Source: an uncultured Victivallaceae bacterium | GTDB taxonomy: Bacteria > Verrucomicrobiota > Lentisphaeria > Victivallales > Victivallaceae | DNA length: 64,000 nt | NCBI GenBank assembly: GCA_944392655.1 | Contig: CALXXL010000001.1 | Location: 124,001-188,000, forward strand | Direction of reading: 5' to 3' | In this document: positions 34,809 to 43,401 of the stretch, one piece after another | Layout of the letters: each line of letters opens with the position of its first letter | Position numbering within the stretch: the stretch's first letter is position 1 | Program-made: the position numbers and the translations under genes | Notes under the pieces: generated by a model | Databases searched by the model: none | What the model saw: only the letters and a program-made list of their open reading frames with translations | Told to the model about the DNA's origin: nothing

Positions 34809-36502
34809 GCGAAGAGTATTTTGACGTTTACAACGCCGCGGGCGAACATATTGGCCGTCGTCTGCGGCGGGAGTGTCACGGCAATCCGGAGTTGATCCAC
34901 CGGGCGGTGCATGTAGTGATTTTCCATCCGGAAAGGCCGCAGTTATTGTTGCAGAAGCGCAATTCTAAAAAAGACATTCAACCCGGCAAGTGGGATACTG
35001 CGGTTGGCGGTCATCTGGATGCGGGGGAGGACTATCTTACTGCGGCGCGGCGTGAGATGGGGGAAGAGCTGGGTCTGCGCGGTGATTTTGAATTGAAAGA
35101 GCTGTTTGACAGCAAGATCCGCAACGATATAGAGTCTGAAGATGTACGGGTATTCGGTCTGCGGCACAGCGGACCGTTTACAATCCAGCCGTCGGAGCTT
35201 GATGCGGCGGAATTCTGGGATTATCCGGAGTTGTTCAAGCCGGAGAACCGGGTGGAATTCACGCCGAATCTATGTGCGGAGCTGGATAGGCTTAGAGAGC
35301 TCGGCTATATTGTTCTGCCGGATGACGATGCGCCTCCGTCCGTCGGAGGGGAATCCCGGCGGCTGAAGACTGACGTGCTATCGCTTATCGGTGCGGTTGT
35401 AGTTGGGGTGCTGTTTCTTCTGGCGCTTGCGGCGCCATTGCTGGCGAATGGCCGTCCATTTTTCATATTCAACGGTGGGACTGGAGAATGGAGTTTTCCA
35501 TTTTTAAGATATATCTTTGCTCCGGATACCACCGAGGTAGTGATAGAGAAGCTCTTTAATTTTCTGTTGCTTTATCTGCCTCTGCTGGGGGTGGTGCGGC
35601 TGATATTCCGTGGCCGCTGGCGGAAAACGGCCGGATTAACTTCAGCGGTTCTGCTTGCATTGCCTTTTTTTCTGGTTCAGCCCAGGTTGGATAAAACAGA
35701 TTACCGTGTGCTTGTGGAACATCTGCCATCCGGGTCGCGATACTGTTTTGCCCCTATTCCCTATGGACCTTATGAACTGGTAACCGTGCCGTACGCCGCG
35801 CCCTCTTCCGCTCATATTTTCGGCGGGGATCAGGTTGGGCGCGATGTTGCCAGCCGGATGCTGTATGGCGGGCGTGTTTCGCTGGCGGTTGGTATCGGAG
35901 CCACAGTTATAGCGCTTGGGATAGGCACGGTTATTGGACTGGTGTGCGGATTTTTCGGCGGCTGGGTGGATATGGCGGTAATGCGTGTGGTGGAGATAGT
36001 GATCTGTTTTCCCACGTTTCTGCTTTTGCTGATATTGATGGCGATCTTCCGGGATTACAAATTTGAGCAATCGATACTTATAGTTATCGGGGTAATCGGT
36101 TTAACCGGCTGGATCGGGGTATGCCAGCTGGTGCGGGGGGAGGTTTTGCGTCAGCGTGAGCTTCCTTATATACAGAGCTGTATAGCTTCCGGTATATCAA
36201 CATGGCGGACGCTTTTCCGGCATCTTCTGCCGAATGTGGCAGCTCCGGTGATAATCACTTTTACTTTCAGTGTAGCCGGGGCGATTTTAGCAGAGAGCAC
36301 GCTGAGTTTCCTTGGTTTCGGGGTGCAGCCGCCAACGGCGAGCTGGGGAGGGCTGCTGCGCCAGGCCTATGAGAACCCGCTGGATTACTGGCATTTGATG
36401 GTGATCCCCGGGGCGGCGCTGTTTTTTGCGGTTTGCGGGTTCAACTTTACCGGAGAAGGGCTTCGGGCAGTTCTGGATCCCAAGTCGGGTGTATCGCGCT
36501 GA
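34805..36502 (+). CDS. Fusion of a Nudix hydrolase and an OppC/DppC-type ABC permease
   Basis: One open frame of 565 residues. Residues 1 to about 170 are a Nudix hydrolase of the YfcD/IPP-isomerase-like type (YFDVYNAAGEHIGRR; Nudix box GHLDAGE...REMGEELGL with all Glu residues). After a short acidic linker, hydrophobic segments begin at about 188; residues 337-560 form a complete OppC-like permease (HIFGGDQVGRDV, ASGISTWRTLFRHLLPN with the EAA loop, STLSFLGFGVQPPTASWG). No stop, frameshift or in-frame ATG lies at the junction, so a single polypeptide is expected. The partner permease, ATPases and binding protein are absent from the window. The start overlaps the clpC stop by 4 bp. The gene ends 2 bp from the convergent carboxypeptidase stop. 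Confidence 0.88.
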   Translation: MSEEYFDVYNAAGEHIGRRLRRECHGNPELIHRAVHVVIFHPERPQLLLQKRNSKKDIQPGKWDTAVGGHLDAGEDYLTAARREMGEELGLRGDFELKELFDSKIRNDIESEDVRVFGLRHSGPFTIQPSELDAAEFWDYPELFKPENRVEFTPNLCAELDRLRELGYIVLPDDDAPPSVGGESRRLKTDVLSLIGAVVVGVLFLLALAAPLLANGRPFFIFNGGTGEWSFPFLRYIFAPDTTEVVIEKLFNFLLLYLPLLGVVRLIFRGRWRKTAGLTSAVLLALPFFLVQPRLDKTDYRVLVEHLPSGSRYCFAPIPYGPYELVTVPYAAPSSAHIFGGDQVGRDVASRMLYGGRVSLAVGIGATVIALGIGTVIGLVCGFFGGWVDMAVMRVVEIVICFPTFLLLLILMAIFRDYKFEQSILIVIGVIGLTGWIGVCQLVRGEVLRQRELPYIQSCIASGISTWRTLFRHLLPNVAAPVIITFTFSVAGAILAESTLSFLGFGVQPPTASWGGLLRQAYENPLDYWHLMVIPGAALFFAVCGFNFTGEGLRAVLDPKSGVSR

Positions 36503-36504
36503 TA

Positions 36505-37704
36505 TTAAGGTTGCTTGTAACCCCATTCGAGAAGCTGGGTAGCGCAGTTGTTGCGGTCGGTACCGGAGGCGAATCCGGTCAGTACGAGGAGGAGTCTTCT
36601 TCCGTCGCGCAGACAGCTTACGGTGATACATGATCCGGCGTTTCTGGTATATCCTGTTTTCATACCGTCCACGCCTTTGACTTTACCCAGGAGCCGGTTG
36701 GTGGAAGCGTAGACCATCTGACGTATTTTGCCGCCCTTGGAGCTGGAGAATTCGAGATAAAGCGGATATTCCAGCAAGCGCTCAGCTACCAGAGCCATAC
36801 CTTCGGCGGTACTCAAACAGTCACGTTTTTTCGCATCCGGCAGACCGTTCGGTGTATAGAATTTAGTTCCCGGCATATGAAGCTCTTTGGCCCGTTTATT
36901 CATCATTTCCAGGAAATTGTTGATATCTCCGCCGCCGACATATTCACCGATGGCGTAAGCGGCGTCATTAGCGCTTTTAATAATAACAGCCTTCATGTAG
37001 TCGCGCAGAGCGAAGACCTCGTTTTCGCGCAGATATACGCTGCTTTCGCCCACCATACTGGCGGCCTTTGATACAGGCAGCATAGTATCCAGAGTTATTC
37101 GCGGGTCAGCCTCCATTTTTTCGAACAGCAACAGGATCGTCATCATTTTAGTCATGGAAGCGATCGGTACAGGTTTATAAGCCTCTTTTTCCCACAGGAC
37201 CTGATGATTATTCATATCAATCAGAATACCTGATCTGGCTCTACTGGTCAGTGGAACCTGTGCGAGATATCCTGATACAGCTCTGGAGTAGTCGAATCCG
37301 GTACCGAACATCGGGTTATTTGAAGGCACCCGGAACCGGTATGATTTATTTCCTGTTACTACTGCTGCCGGTCTGGCCATGGAGATATTTACGGCGCTTT
37401 CCTCAACCACTGGCTTAGGAGGTGGAGGGACAGCGATATCAGTCAGGGTATCTTCGGCCGGGATAACGATATTTTCATTAATTTTAATATCATTATCTGC
37501 TGTTCTCTGCGGCTCAACGATTACAACATCAGGCACAATTCCTGTTTGTGCATAATCTGCCCGGAGAAAGAAGTAGTAATATGCGATGGCTATATCAGCA
37601 ACGGCAAAGACCGCGATAAGCGCGATCAGTTTTATTTTTGCCGTCCGGCTCATAGGCGGAGCCTTTTTAACCGGAGTTGTTCGCCGTTTGATATTTCTAG
37701 CCAT
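36505..37704 (-). CDS. D-alanyl-D-alanine carboxypeptidase, peptidase S11 (DacA-like)
   Basis: A 399-residue penicillin-binding protein that trims the terminal D-Ala of peptidoglycan peptides. A basic N-terminus precedes one membrane anchor (about 24-48). The active-site triad of motifs is complete: ASMTK (SxxK), SAND (SxN) and KTGYT (KTG). The C-terminal PBP5 domain of E. coli DacA is absent, and the anchor is N-terminal instead. A Pro/Val/Glu-rich spacer separates anchor and catalytic domain. This supports the presence of peptidoglycan in the organism. Confidence 0.92.
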   Translation of the reverse strand: MARNIKRRTTPVKKAPPMSRTAKIKLIALIAVFAVADIAIAYYYFFLRADYAQTGIVPDVVIVEPQRTADNDIKINENIVIPAEDTLTDIAVPPPPKPVVEESAVNISMARPAAVVTGNKSYRFRVPSNNPMFGTGFDYSRAVSGYLAQVPLTSRARSGILIDMNNHQVLWEKEAYKPVPIASMTKMMTILLLFEKMEADPRITLDTMLPVSKAASMVGESSVYLRENEVFALRDYMKAVIIKSANDAAYAIGEYVGGGDINNFLEMMNKRAKELHMPGTKFYTPNGLPDAKKRDCLSTAEGMALVAERLLEYPLYLEFSSSKGGKIRQMVYASTNRLLGKVKGVDGMKTGYTRNAGSCITVSCLRDGRRLLLVLTGFASGTDRNNCATQLLEWGYKQP

Positions 37705-37728
37705 CGCTGTACCGTAGTTGCATATTAA

Positions 37729-39417
37729 TTACGCTTTTACCGCGGCTCTATTGAGAGCGGTAAAGAGTGCTGCCAGTGCGGCGCGGTCGATATTGGAGTG
37801 AATACCAACGCCGTACACGAGGTTTTTGCTACCGCCGAAGCTGACGCCGACAAAAGCGATAGCCTTGGCGCTGGCGCTGTCTCCCATCGTACGTTCGGAG
37901 AAGTCGCGCAGTTCAAAATCCGGTACGAGCGGACTCTGGCGGAGTGCGTGAACCACAGCTGCGATCGGGCCATTGCCCTGATCACTGAGTTCTACTTTAT
38001 GCCCGTCATAGTCGAGTACGAATTTTACTCCGATCAAATCTCCGGCGTCCTCCAGTATTTCGCGCTGATAATCGAGCATCCGGAATGGCCCCTGGATATT
38101 GACGAAGTTGGTATCGAACAGCTCTTTAAGTTTTACGGAATCGATTTCGCCTCCTACCTTATCCATATAATCCTGAACCACTCTTCCGATGCACGGGTGC
38201 ATTGCCTTGGGCGGATATATTCCGTACTCTTTTTCCAGGACATAAACAATACCGCCCTTGCCGGACTGGCTGTTTATGCGGATCAGTTTTTCGTAGGTTG
38301 CGCCTACATCGGCAGGATCGACATGCAGATAAGGTATTTTCCACCCCTGGTGGAAGAATTCGCTGATCTCCTCTTTCCGGTCGAGCCCCTTGCGGATAGC
38401 ATCCTGATGAGATCCGGAGAAGGCGGCGAACACGAGTTGTCCGGCATACGGGTGGCGTGGATGCACTTCAATGCCGCTGGCAGCCTCAACGGTGCGTATA
38501 ACCTCCTGCATATCGCTGAAATCCAGCCCGATATCGATTCCGCGCGAGTGCAGATTCAGTGCCAGTACGGCCAGATCCACATTACCGGTGCGTTCTCCGT
38601 GACCGAAGATGGTACCTTCGACTCTGGTAGCGCCGGCCATCAGTGCCATTTCGGTGGCGGCGATAGCGCATCCCTGGTCGTTATGGGCGTGCAGACTGAT
38701 GATTGTCTCGTCAGTATACGGATAATGTTCGCGGAAATACTCGATCATATCGGCGTACTGGTTGGGCGGTCTACGCTCAACGGTAGCGGGCAGATTGAGG
38801 ATAAATTCGCCTGGTCTTGTCGGCTGCCATGTCTCTTTGACGCTCTTGCATACATCGATAACGAAATCGAGGTCGCTGTCGGTAAACTCTTCCGGAGAGA
38901 ACTCATAGAACACATGTTCCATGAGACCGGCCTTTTCGACAGCGTCGCGAACCATGGCGGTTCCTTCGATAGCCATCTGTTTTACTTCGTCGCGATTTTT
39001 ATTGAAGACGAATTTGCCGTGCAGGTCGCTGGTAGCGACGTAGCAATGAACGATAGCCTTCTTCACCCCTTTCAGGGCTTCGACAGTGCGGTCGATCAGG
39101 TGCTTTCTGGCCTGAGTCAGGACAGATATGCGCACGTCATCGGGGACGAGGTTCTCCTCTATCAACCGCCGGCAGAAGTCAAAATCCTCCTGAGAGGCGG
39201 ATGGGAATCCCACTTCGATCTCTTTAAATCCTATTTTGACCAGCATTTTAAAGTAGTTGAGTTTAGTATCGCTGTCCATCGGTATCGGCAGAGCCTGATT
39301 ACCGTCGCGCAGGTCAACGCTCATCCATGTCGGAGCCTTGGTCAAAATATTATCCGGCCACTTCCGGTTGGTAATTTTAATAGGTTCCGGTTGTCTGTAT
39401 TTTGGAAACTGTGCCAT
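37729..39417 (-). CDS. leuA: 2-isopropylmalate synthase
   Basis: A 562-residue enzyme of the longer (actinobacterial/yeast-like) LeuA group, joining acetyl-CoA and 2-oxoisovalerate. SVDLRDGNQALPIPMD begins the TIM barrel, LHAHNDQGCAIAATEMAL supplies metal-binding His residues, and GTIFGHGERTGNVDLAVLALNL follows. The C-terminal LeuA regulatory domain, which senses leucine, is present from about residue 430. The ATG has CAGGAGA upstream. The leader of about 300 bases contains a small ORF and several hairpins, suggesting leader-mediated control. Confidence 0.95.
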   Translation of the reverse strand: MAQFPKYRQPEPIKITNRKWPDNILTKAPTWMSVDLRDGNQALPIPMDSDTKLNYFKMLVKIGFKEIEVGFPSASQEDFDFCRRLIEENLVPDDVRISVLTQARKHLIDRTVEALKGVKKAIVHCYVATSDLHGKFVFNKNRDEVKQMAIEGTAMVRDAVEKAGLMEHVFYEFSPEEFTDSDLDFVIDVCKSVKETWQPTRPGEFILNLPATVERRPPNQYADMIEYFREHYPYTDETIISLHAHNDQGCAIAATEMALMAGATRVEGTIFGHGERTGNVDLAVLALNLHSRGIDIGLDFSDMQEVIRTVEAASGIEVHPRHPYAGQLVFAAFSGSHQDAIRKGLDRKEEISEFFHQGWKIPYLHVDPADVGATYEKLIRINSQSGKGGIVYVLEKEYGIYPPKAMHPCIGRVVQDYMDKVGGEIDSVKLKELFDTNFVNIQGPFRMLDYQREILEDAGDLIGVKFVLDYDGHKVELSDQGNGPIAAVVHALRQSPLVPDFELRDFSERTMGDSASAKAIAFVGVSFGGSKNLVYGVGIHSNIDRAALAALFTALNRAAVKA

Positions 39418-39437
39418 AATTTTATCTCCTGAAAACT

Positions 39438-39472
39438 CCTCTGTTTAAAAAATATGCTGTTGATTACAGAGG
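39438..39472 (-). promoter_or_regulatory. Inverted repeat just upstream of the leuA ribosome site
   Basis: CCTCTGT and ACAGAGG, 7 bp each, with a 21-base AT-rich loop. The 3' arm ends about 8 bases before the leuA CAGGAG. The arm itself contains GAGG, so it could hide or expose an alternative ribosome site. Confidence 0.4.
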
Positions 39473-39554
39473 TAATGATTAAATGAATAACTTAAAAAGC
39501 TCTTGACTGATTCCACGCTGACGCACATAATCCGACCGGGATAACCGGTGGACG

Positions 39555-39701
39555 TCAAAAACCGGCTGCGCCAGCGCTGCTAAGTCGTTCAGGAGCGCGT
39601 AGAGAAGAGTGGAAAATAACGGCACGAACCATCCACCCGGGCCATACGCCCGAGGCGGGATTCCCTGAAGGGATAGAGTTGTGTTCCGTCATGCAATACA
39701 T
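39555..39701 (-). CDS. Possible 48-residue leader ORF upstream of leuA
   Basis: An ATG frame of 48 codons preceded by AGGTG at a suitable distance, lying in the leuA leader just after the predicted transcript start. The peptide begins MYCMTEHNSIPSG and ends SSAGAAGF. It has only two Leu codons, so it is not a classical leucine attenuator peptide, and no family is recognised. It could equally be chance reading of a structured RNA. Confidence 0.25.
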   Translation of the reverse strand: MYCMTEHNSIPSGNPASGVWPGWMVRAVIFHSSLRAPERLSSAGAAGF

Positions 39702-39729
39702 AAAAATCACCTGTTTATTTTGTCCTATA

Positions 39730-39757
39730 AATATACAATAAAATATGAATCTGTCAA
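39730..39757 (-). promoter_or_regulatory. Putative sigma70 promoter of leuA
   Basis: On the minus strand, a perfect TTGACA (39752-39757) and TATATT (39730-39735) are 16 bp apart. The expected start is near 39723, about 305 bases before the leuA ATG. Confidence 0.65.
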
Positions 39758-39862
39758 GTACGGGGAGAAAATTATGGTGTGAAAATTTTAAAATCTGTCA
39801 AATGGTGCTATATTTAAAAATATGTATATTAGAGGCAATGTATCATCACAGCGGAGGTCTGG

Positions 39863-41071
39863 ATGAGAAAAAGAGCGATTTTTTTGGTAAAGAACTGGAA
39901 AACAGAGGTATTTGCATATATATTATATGCCTGTTCTGTGCCTGTGGTCTATCTATATGGCATGAACGGTTCGGTGGCTTATGCTGCTGAAACAGGTGTT
40001 TTTTTAGCCTCTGGCGATGCGCAAGCTGCCGGGGGTGTGGAGATTATGCGCGCTCCAGGGTTGTCCGGGCTTGATGCCGGAGATGGGGCGTACGGTGCTG
40101 CGGAAGCGGCACCTGCCGGAGGGACAGGGAAGGTTCCGGCCGGCGGCGGGCTCATAAACGGCTCCGACGGGAGTGGCGTTTATGCAGATAACCCGTCACA
40201 ATCAGGCGCGTCCGGATCCGTCGGGCCGGCGCGCTCGGGTGCGGTGCAAGGGAAGGCAGCAGTACCTGAAGGGGCTGACCGCGAATCAGCTCCCGTGGAT
40301 GGCGGCGTTGCGGAGGTGCGAAGATCCGCTGCTGCAGGCGACGGGCAAACATCATTTGTGCGGGTGACGGCCAAAGTGAAAGATGCAGAACTTCAGGCTG
40401 AACTCATTCGTCTGAATGATGAGCTGGCTGCTTTGAAAGCGAAGGTAGCCGGGATTGAGGCGGAGCGATCCGCCGCGTTGGCTGAGCTCGACTTAGTGCG
40501 AAGCGGGCTTGGCGAGTTACTTGAAAAATTGCATGACAAAGATCAGCAGTTATCGGCCTTGCAGCTGAAATTTGCCGGAATGCTCGACGCGGGTGGTCGG
40601 AGTGAATCCGGTGAACGGGAAGTTCAGCTGATGGGAAGGTACAAGGCTCTGGTTGATCAAGGTGGAGCGCTTGCCCTGCGTTTTACCGAGTTTTGCAAGA
40701 AGGTCGACTCTCTGGCGTCGGCTATGGATCTGGATGAGGTTCAGCGAGCTGAGCTTCGTTTAACCATGGAGAATCTGTCTGGAGAGTTGCAGAAGTTCAG
40801 CGTGGCTCTGGATTCCGGGAGTGAGGAAGCGAGTTTCAGGAATACCCGCATACTTGCGATAAACCGTGATCTTGGGTTGGTAGTGCTGCCGGTAGGAATC
40901 AATCATGGAGTATTTAACGGGTTGATGATGTATCCGGTGGGCGACCCCTCCACTGCGCTCAGAATAATCAGTGTCCGCCCGAATGTGAGTGGTGCGATTG
41001 TGGTATCTGGTGAAATAAGCCGGTTATCGTCTGGGCAGGAGGTCCGCGCAGACCGCGAAAAAACAGAATGA
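39863..41071 (+). CDS. Secreted coiled-coil protein with C-terminal beta-rich domain, unknown function
   Basis: 402 residues, not assigned to a named family. A long basic signal-like region (residues 1-45, core VFAYILYACSVPVVYLYG, possible cleavage after AYAA) is followed by about 110 residues rich in Gly, Ala, Ser and Pro, higher in GC than the neighbours and probably disordered. Residues about 170-235 and 285-320 are helical heptad stretches. The last 80 residues (ILAINRDLGLVVLPVGINHGVFNGLMMYPVG ...) look like a small beta-barrel seen after coiled coils in Verrucomicrobia and Lentisphaerota envelope proteins. GCGGAGG precedes the ATG. It ends 18 bp before rplV, where rpsS would normally lie, so it is perhaps cotranscribed with the ribosomal genes. 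Confidence 0.65.
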   Translation: MRKRAIFLVKNWKTEVFAYILYACSVPVVYLYGMNGSVAYAAETGVFLASGDAQAAGGVEIMRAPGLSGLDAGDGAYGAAEAAPAGGTGKVPAGGGLINGSDGSGVYADNPSQSGASGSVGPARSGAVQGKAAVPEGADRESAPVDGGVAEVRRSAAAGDGQTSFVRVTAKVKDAELQAELIRLNDELAALKAKVAGIEAERSAALAELDLVRSGLGELLEKLHDKDQQLSALQLKFAGMLDAGGRSESGEREVQLMGRYKALVDQGGALALRFTEFCKKVDSLASAMDLDEVQRAELRLTMENLSGELQKFSVALDSGSEEASFRNTRILAINRDLGLVVLPVGINHGVFNGLMMYPVGDPSTALRIISVRPNVSGAIVVSGEISRLSSGQEVRADREKTE

Positions 41072-41089
41072 AATATTGAGAAAGCGACT

Positions 41090-41422
41090 ATGGAAGTAAG
41101 AGCTTTAACCAAGAATGTACGAATCAGTCCGGAAAAGGCGCGTCATGTATCGCGTCTGATCCAGGGGCTGAGCGTGCGTGAAGCGTTGGCTATTTGCGAT
41201 CTGAGTCCCCGTAAGGCGGCGCGTTTGATCGGCAAGACCCTGCGTTCAGCGGTGGCGAATGCCGAAAACAATGCGGAGCTGTCGAGCAAGGACCTGAAGG
41301 TAAAATATGCCATTGTCAACGCCGGCACGATGCTGAAACGGTTCCGTCCGAAAGCGCGTGGATCTGCCGGTCGTATTCGCAAGAGAACGAGCCATCTTGA
41401 AGTCGTTCTGAGTGATGTCTAA
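41090..41422 (+). CDS. rplV: 50S ribosomal protein L22
   Basis: 110 residues. ALTKNVRISPEKARHVSRLI at the start and the RPKARGSAGRIRKRTSHLEV beta-hairpin tip that lines the exit tunnel identify L22. It is the first ribosomal gene of the cluster; rpsS, rplB and the rest of the S10 operon do not precede it. Confidence 0.97.
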   Translation: MEVRALTKNVRISPEKARHVSRLIQGLSVREALAICDLSPRKAARLIGKTLRSAVANAENNAELSSKDLKVKYAIVNAGTMLKRFRPKARGSAGRIRKRTSHLEVVLSDV

Positions 41423-41439
41423 TAGGAAAAGGTGAAACT

Positions 41440-42141
41440 GTGGGACAGAAAGTAAATCCGATTGGCTTGAGAACGGCGCTGACCAAGGATTGGGATTCGC
41501 GCTGGTTTGCCAACAATACGATGTTCAGCAAATGGCTCCTTGAAGACTTGAAGATACGCAAGTATATCAAAGAAAAATTTGCGGCCGCGGCGATAGCCCG
41601 CGTAAAGATAGAACGTTCAGCGAGCCGGGTCCGTGTGACGATCTTTTCCGCCCGTCCTGGAGTGCTTATCGGCAAGAAGGGTGCGGAGCTTGATACTCTC
41701 CGTCAGGAGATCAGCAAGCTGGTAAACAACAAAGAAACGAAAGATGTATTTGTTGAAGTATCGGAAATCCGCCGTGCGGAAACGAATGCTCAGCTTGTAG
41801 CTGAGAACATAGCGTTGCAGCTTGAGCGCCGAATTGGATTCCGTCGTGCTATGAAGCGTGCGATTCAGGTAGCGATGGAAAACGGAGTAGACGGTATAAA
41901 GGTGAATGTATCCGGCCGTCTTGGCGGAGCCGAGCTGGCTCGTTCAGAGCAGTATAAAGAAGGACGTGTGCCGTTGCACACATTGAAAGCCAAAATTGAC
42001 TACGGGTTTGTTGAAGCCAACACCCCGGCAGGTAAGATAGGCGTGAAAGTATGGATTTGCCGTAACGAGGCGATGGAGGAAGAAAACAATGCCACTAATG
42101 CCAAAAAGGGTAAAGTACAGAAAGGTTCAGCGCGGAAGTAA
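41440..42141 (+). CDS. rpsC: 30S ribosomal protein S3
   Basis: 233 residues, starting at GTG (GQKVNPIGLRTAL). The KH domain is visible as RPGVLIGKKGAELDTLRQEI, and the C-terminal domain as GRLGGAELARSEQYKEGRVPLHTLKAKIDYG. After the conserved end (KVWICRNEA) a hydrophilic tail of about 20 residues runs into the rplP gene: the last 53 bases are read in two frames. Confidence 0.97.
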   Translation: MGQKVNPIGLRTALTKDWDSRWFANNTMFSKWLLEDLKIRKYIKEKFAAAAIARVKIERSASRVRVTIFSARPGVLIGKKGAELDTLRQEISKLVNNKETKDVFVEVSEIRRAETNAQLVAENIALQLERRIGFRRAMKRAIQVAMENGVDGIKVNVSGRLGGAELARSEQYKEGRVPLHTLKAKIDYGFVEANTPAGKIGVKVWICRNEAMEEENNATNAKKGKVQKGSARK

Positions 42142-42505
42142 TGCCGGTCTTGCCACAAAGAACAACAAGATCGACTTTGGTGATTATGCGCTGCAGGCTG
42201 TAACCCGTGGATATGTAACAAACAACCAGATAGAAGCGGCTCGTGTGGCGATCAATCGTCACCTGAAGCGCCGTGGTAAAGTCTGGATTCGTATGTTCCC
42301 TTATAAATCGTTTACCAAGAAGCCGTTGGAAGTACGTATGGGTAAGGGAAAAGGTAACGTAGAGGGCTGGATGGCTCCGGTAAAACCCGGACGTGTATTA
42401 TTTGAAATATCCGGCTGCAGTGAAACGGTTGCCCGGGAAGCGATGTCCCGTGCGGCGAACAAGCTTTGCTTGCGTTGTAAATTCCTGTCGCGTGAATCTA
42501 ACTAG
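42089..42505 (+). CDS. rplP: 50S ribosomal protein L16
   Basis: 138 residues, binding near the A site and peptidyl-transferase centre. PKRVKYRKVQRGS, NNQIEAARVAINRHLKRRGKVWIR and MGKGKGNVEGWMAPVKPGRVLFE are diagnostic. The start is fixed by the conserved N-terminus, so it truly overlaps rpsC by 53 bp; GGAGG at the proper distance lies inside rpsC. Confidence 0.97.
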   Translation: MPLMPKRVKYRKVQRGSNAGLATKNNKIDFGDYALQAVTRGYVTNNQIEAARVAINRHLKRRGKVWIRMFPYKSFTKKPLEVRMGKGKGNVEGWMAPVKPGRVLFEISGCSETVAREAMSRAANKLCLRCKFLSRESN

Positions 42506-42516
42506 GGGGAACAGCG

Positions 42517-42717
42517 ATGAAGTACGAAAAAGTCCAGGCGATGACTGATGCGGAACTTGCGAATTCACTCGAAGAATTGCGCCGGGAAAAATTGACCTTG
42601 AAGATCCAGTCCCGTACTGGTCAGCTGGAAAAGAGTGCGCGTGTGCGTGAAGTCCGTCGTGACATAGCGCGTGTTCTGACCGAGCAGGCGAGTCGTGCGG
42701 CCAAGGCGAACAACTAA
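42517..42717 (+). CDS. rpmC: 50S ribosomal protein L29
   Basis: 66 residues, the small helical hairpin protein at the tunnel exit. MTDAELANSLEELRREKLTL and the TGQLEKSARVREVRRDIARV end are typical. The ribosome site is AGGGGG. Confidence 0.95.
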   Translation: MKYEKVQAMTDAELANSLEELRREKLTLKIQSRTGQLEKSARVREVRRDIARVLTEQASRAAKANN

Positions 42718-42741
42718 TCAAGTAAATTCTGAGTGTAAGCT

Positions 42742-43017
42742 ATGGAAAATATAGAAAAGACCCAGCAGCGCGGTCTCCGCAAGGAGCGCGTGGGTGTGGT
42801 AAAGAGCGATGTACAGGACAAGACCATAGTGGTTGAAGTATCCCGTCGCACGCCGCATCCGCTGTATAAGAAAGTGGTAAAGGTGCGTAAAAAGTTCACC
42901 TGCCATGATGAAAAGAACGAAGCGAAGGTAGGCGATACAGTTCGTATTGTTGAAACTCGTCCGTTGAGTAAGAACAAACGTTGGCGTTTACTTGAGATCA
43001 TCAGCCACGCGGAATAA
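42742..43017 (+). CDS. rpsQ: 30S ribosomal protein S17
   Basis: 91 residues. The OB-fold core [20 protein letters not shown], the [18 protein letters not shown] signature and [20 protein letters not shown] identify S17. Spacing and order are as in the standard cluster. Confidence 0.97.
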   Translation: MENIEKTQQRGLRKERVGVVKSDVQDKTIVVEVSRRTPHPLYKKVVKVRKKFTCHDEKNEAKVGDTVRIVETRPLSKNKRWRLLEIISHAE

Positions 43018-43035
43018 CAACTCTGGAGAAGAACA

Positions 43036-43401
43036 ATGATTCAGATGCAGACAAAATTGGATGTCGCGGACAACTCCGGAGCTAAGAGCATAGTAGCGAT
43101 TACGGTGCTTGGTCAGCGTAAGCGTTTGGCTCAGGTAGGCGACATTATTACGGCGACCGTAAAGGAAGCGATTCCGGATGGTTCCGTAAAGAAGGGTGAT
43201 GTGGTAAAAGCGGTTGTAGTCAGAACGAAATACAAGATTCGTCGTCCGGATGGATCCTATTTAAGTTTTGACAACAATGCAGCAGTTATCATTGACGGGC
43301 AGAAAAATCCGGTAGGTACCCGTATATTCGGGCCGGTAGCGCGTGAATTGCGTGACAAGGATTTCATGAAGATAATTTCGCTTGCGCCGGAGGTATTATA
43401 A
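43036..43401 (+). CDS. rplN: 50S ribosomal protein L14
   Basis: 121 residues. [19 protein letters not shown] and [24 protein letters not shown] are diagnostic; [19 protein letters not shown] ends the fold. Its stop and the rplX start share one base (TAATG), implying coupled translation. Confidence 0.97.
   Translation: MIQMQTKLDVADNSGAKSIVAITVLGQRKRLAQVGDIITATVKEAIPDGSVKKGDVVKAVVVRTKYKIRRPDGSYLSFDNNAAVIIDGQKNPVGTRIFGPVARELRDKDFMKIISLAPEVL

Larger units (their letters stand above)
39418..39722 (-). promoter_or_regulatory. Long structured leader of leuA (no recognised riboswitch class)
   Basis: The 445-bp gap 39418-39862 holds no full-sized gene. About 305 bp of it would be leuA leader. Read on the minus strand it contains a small hairpin TCCCT/AGGGA, CGGGC-GTATG-GCCCG, ACCGG-TTATC-CCGGT and the CCTCTGT/ACAGAGG pair next to the ribosome site. 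The middle is much richer in GC than typical intergenic DNA here. I compared it by eye with T-box, SAM, TPP and cobalamin signatures and saw no match. Confidence 0.45.

Noticed and set aside
37798-39432. 544-codon plus-strand frame opposite leuA
   Set aside because: Antisense shadow of leuA, with no recognisable domain and no ribosome site.
39590-39650. T-box leader before leuA, suggested by a GGGTGGA stretch on the minus strand
   Set aside because: The rest of the T-box sequence and the terminator/antiterminator pair are not found.
39555-39701. Classical leucine attenuator peptide before leuA
   Set aside because: The small frame has no run of Leu codons.
39745-39990. 81-codon plus-strand frame before the coiled-coil gene
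   Set aside because: It overlaps the leuA promoter and the signal region of the 39863 gene in another frame, and has no ribosome site.
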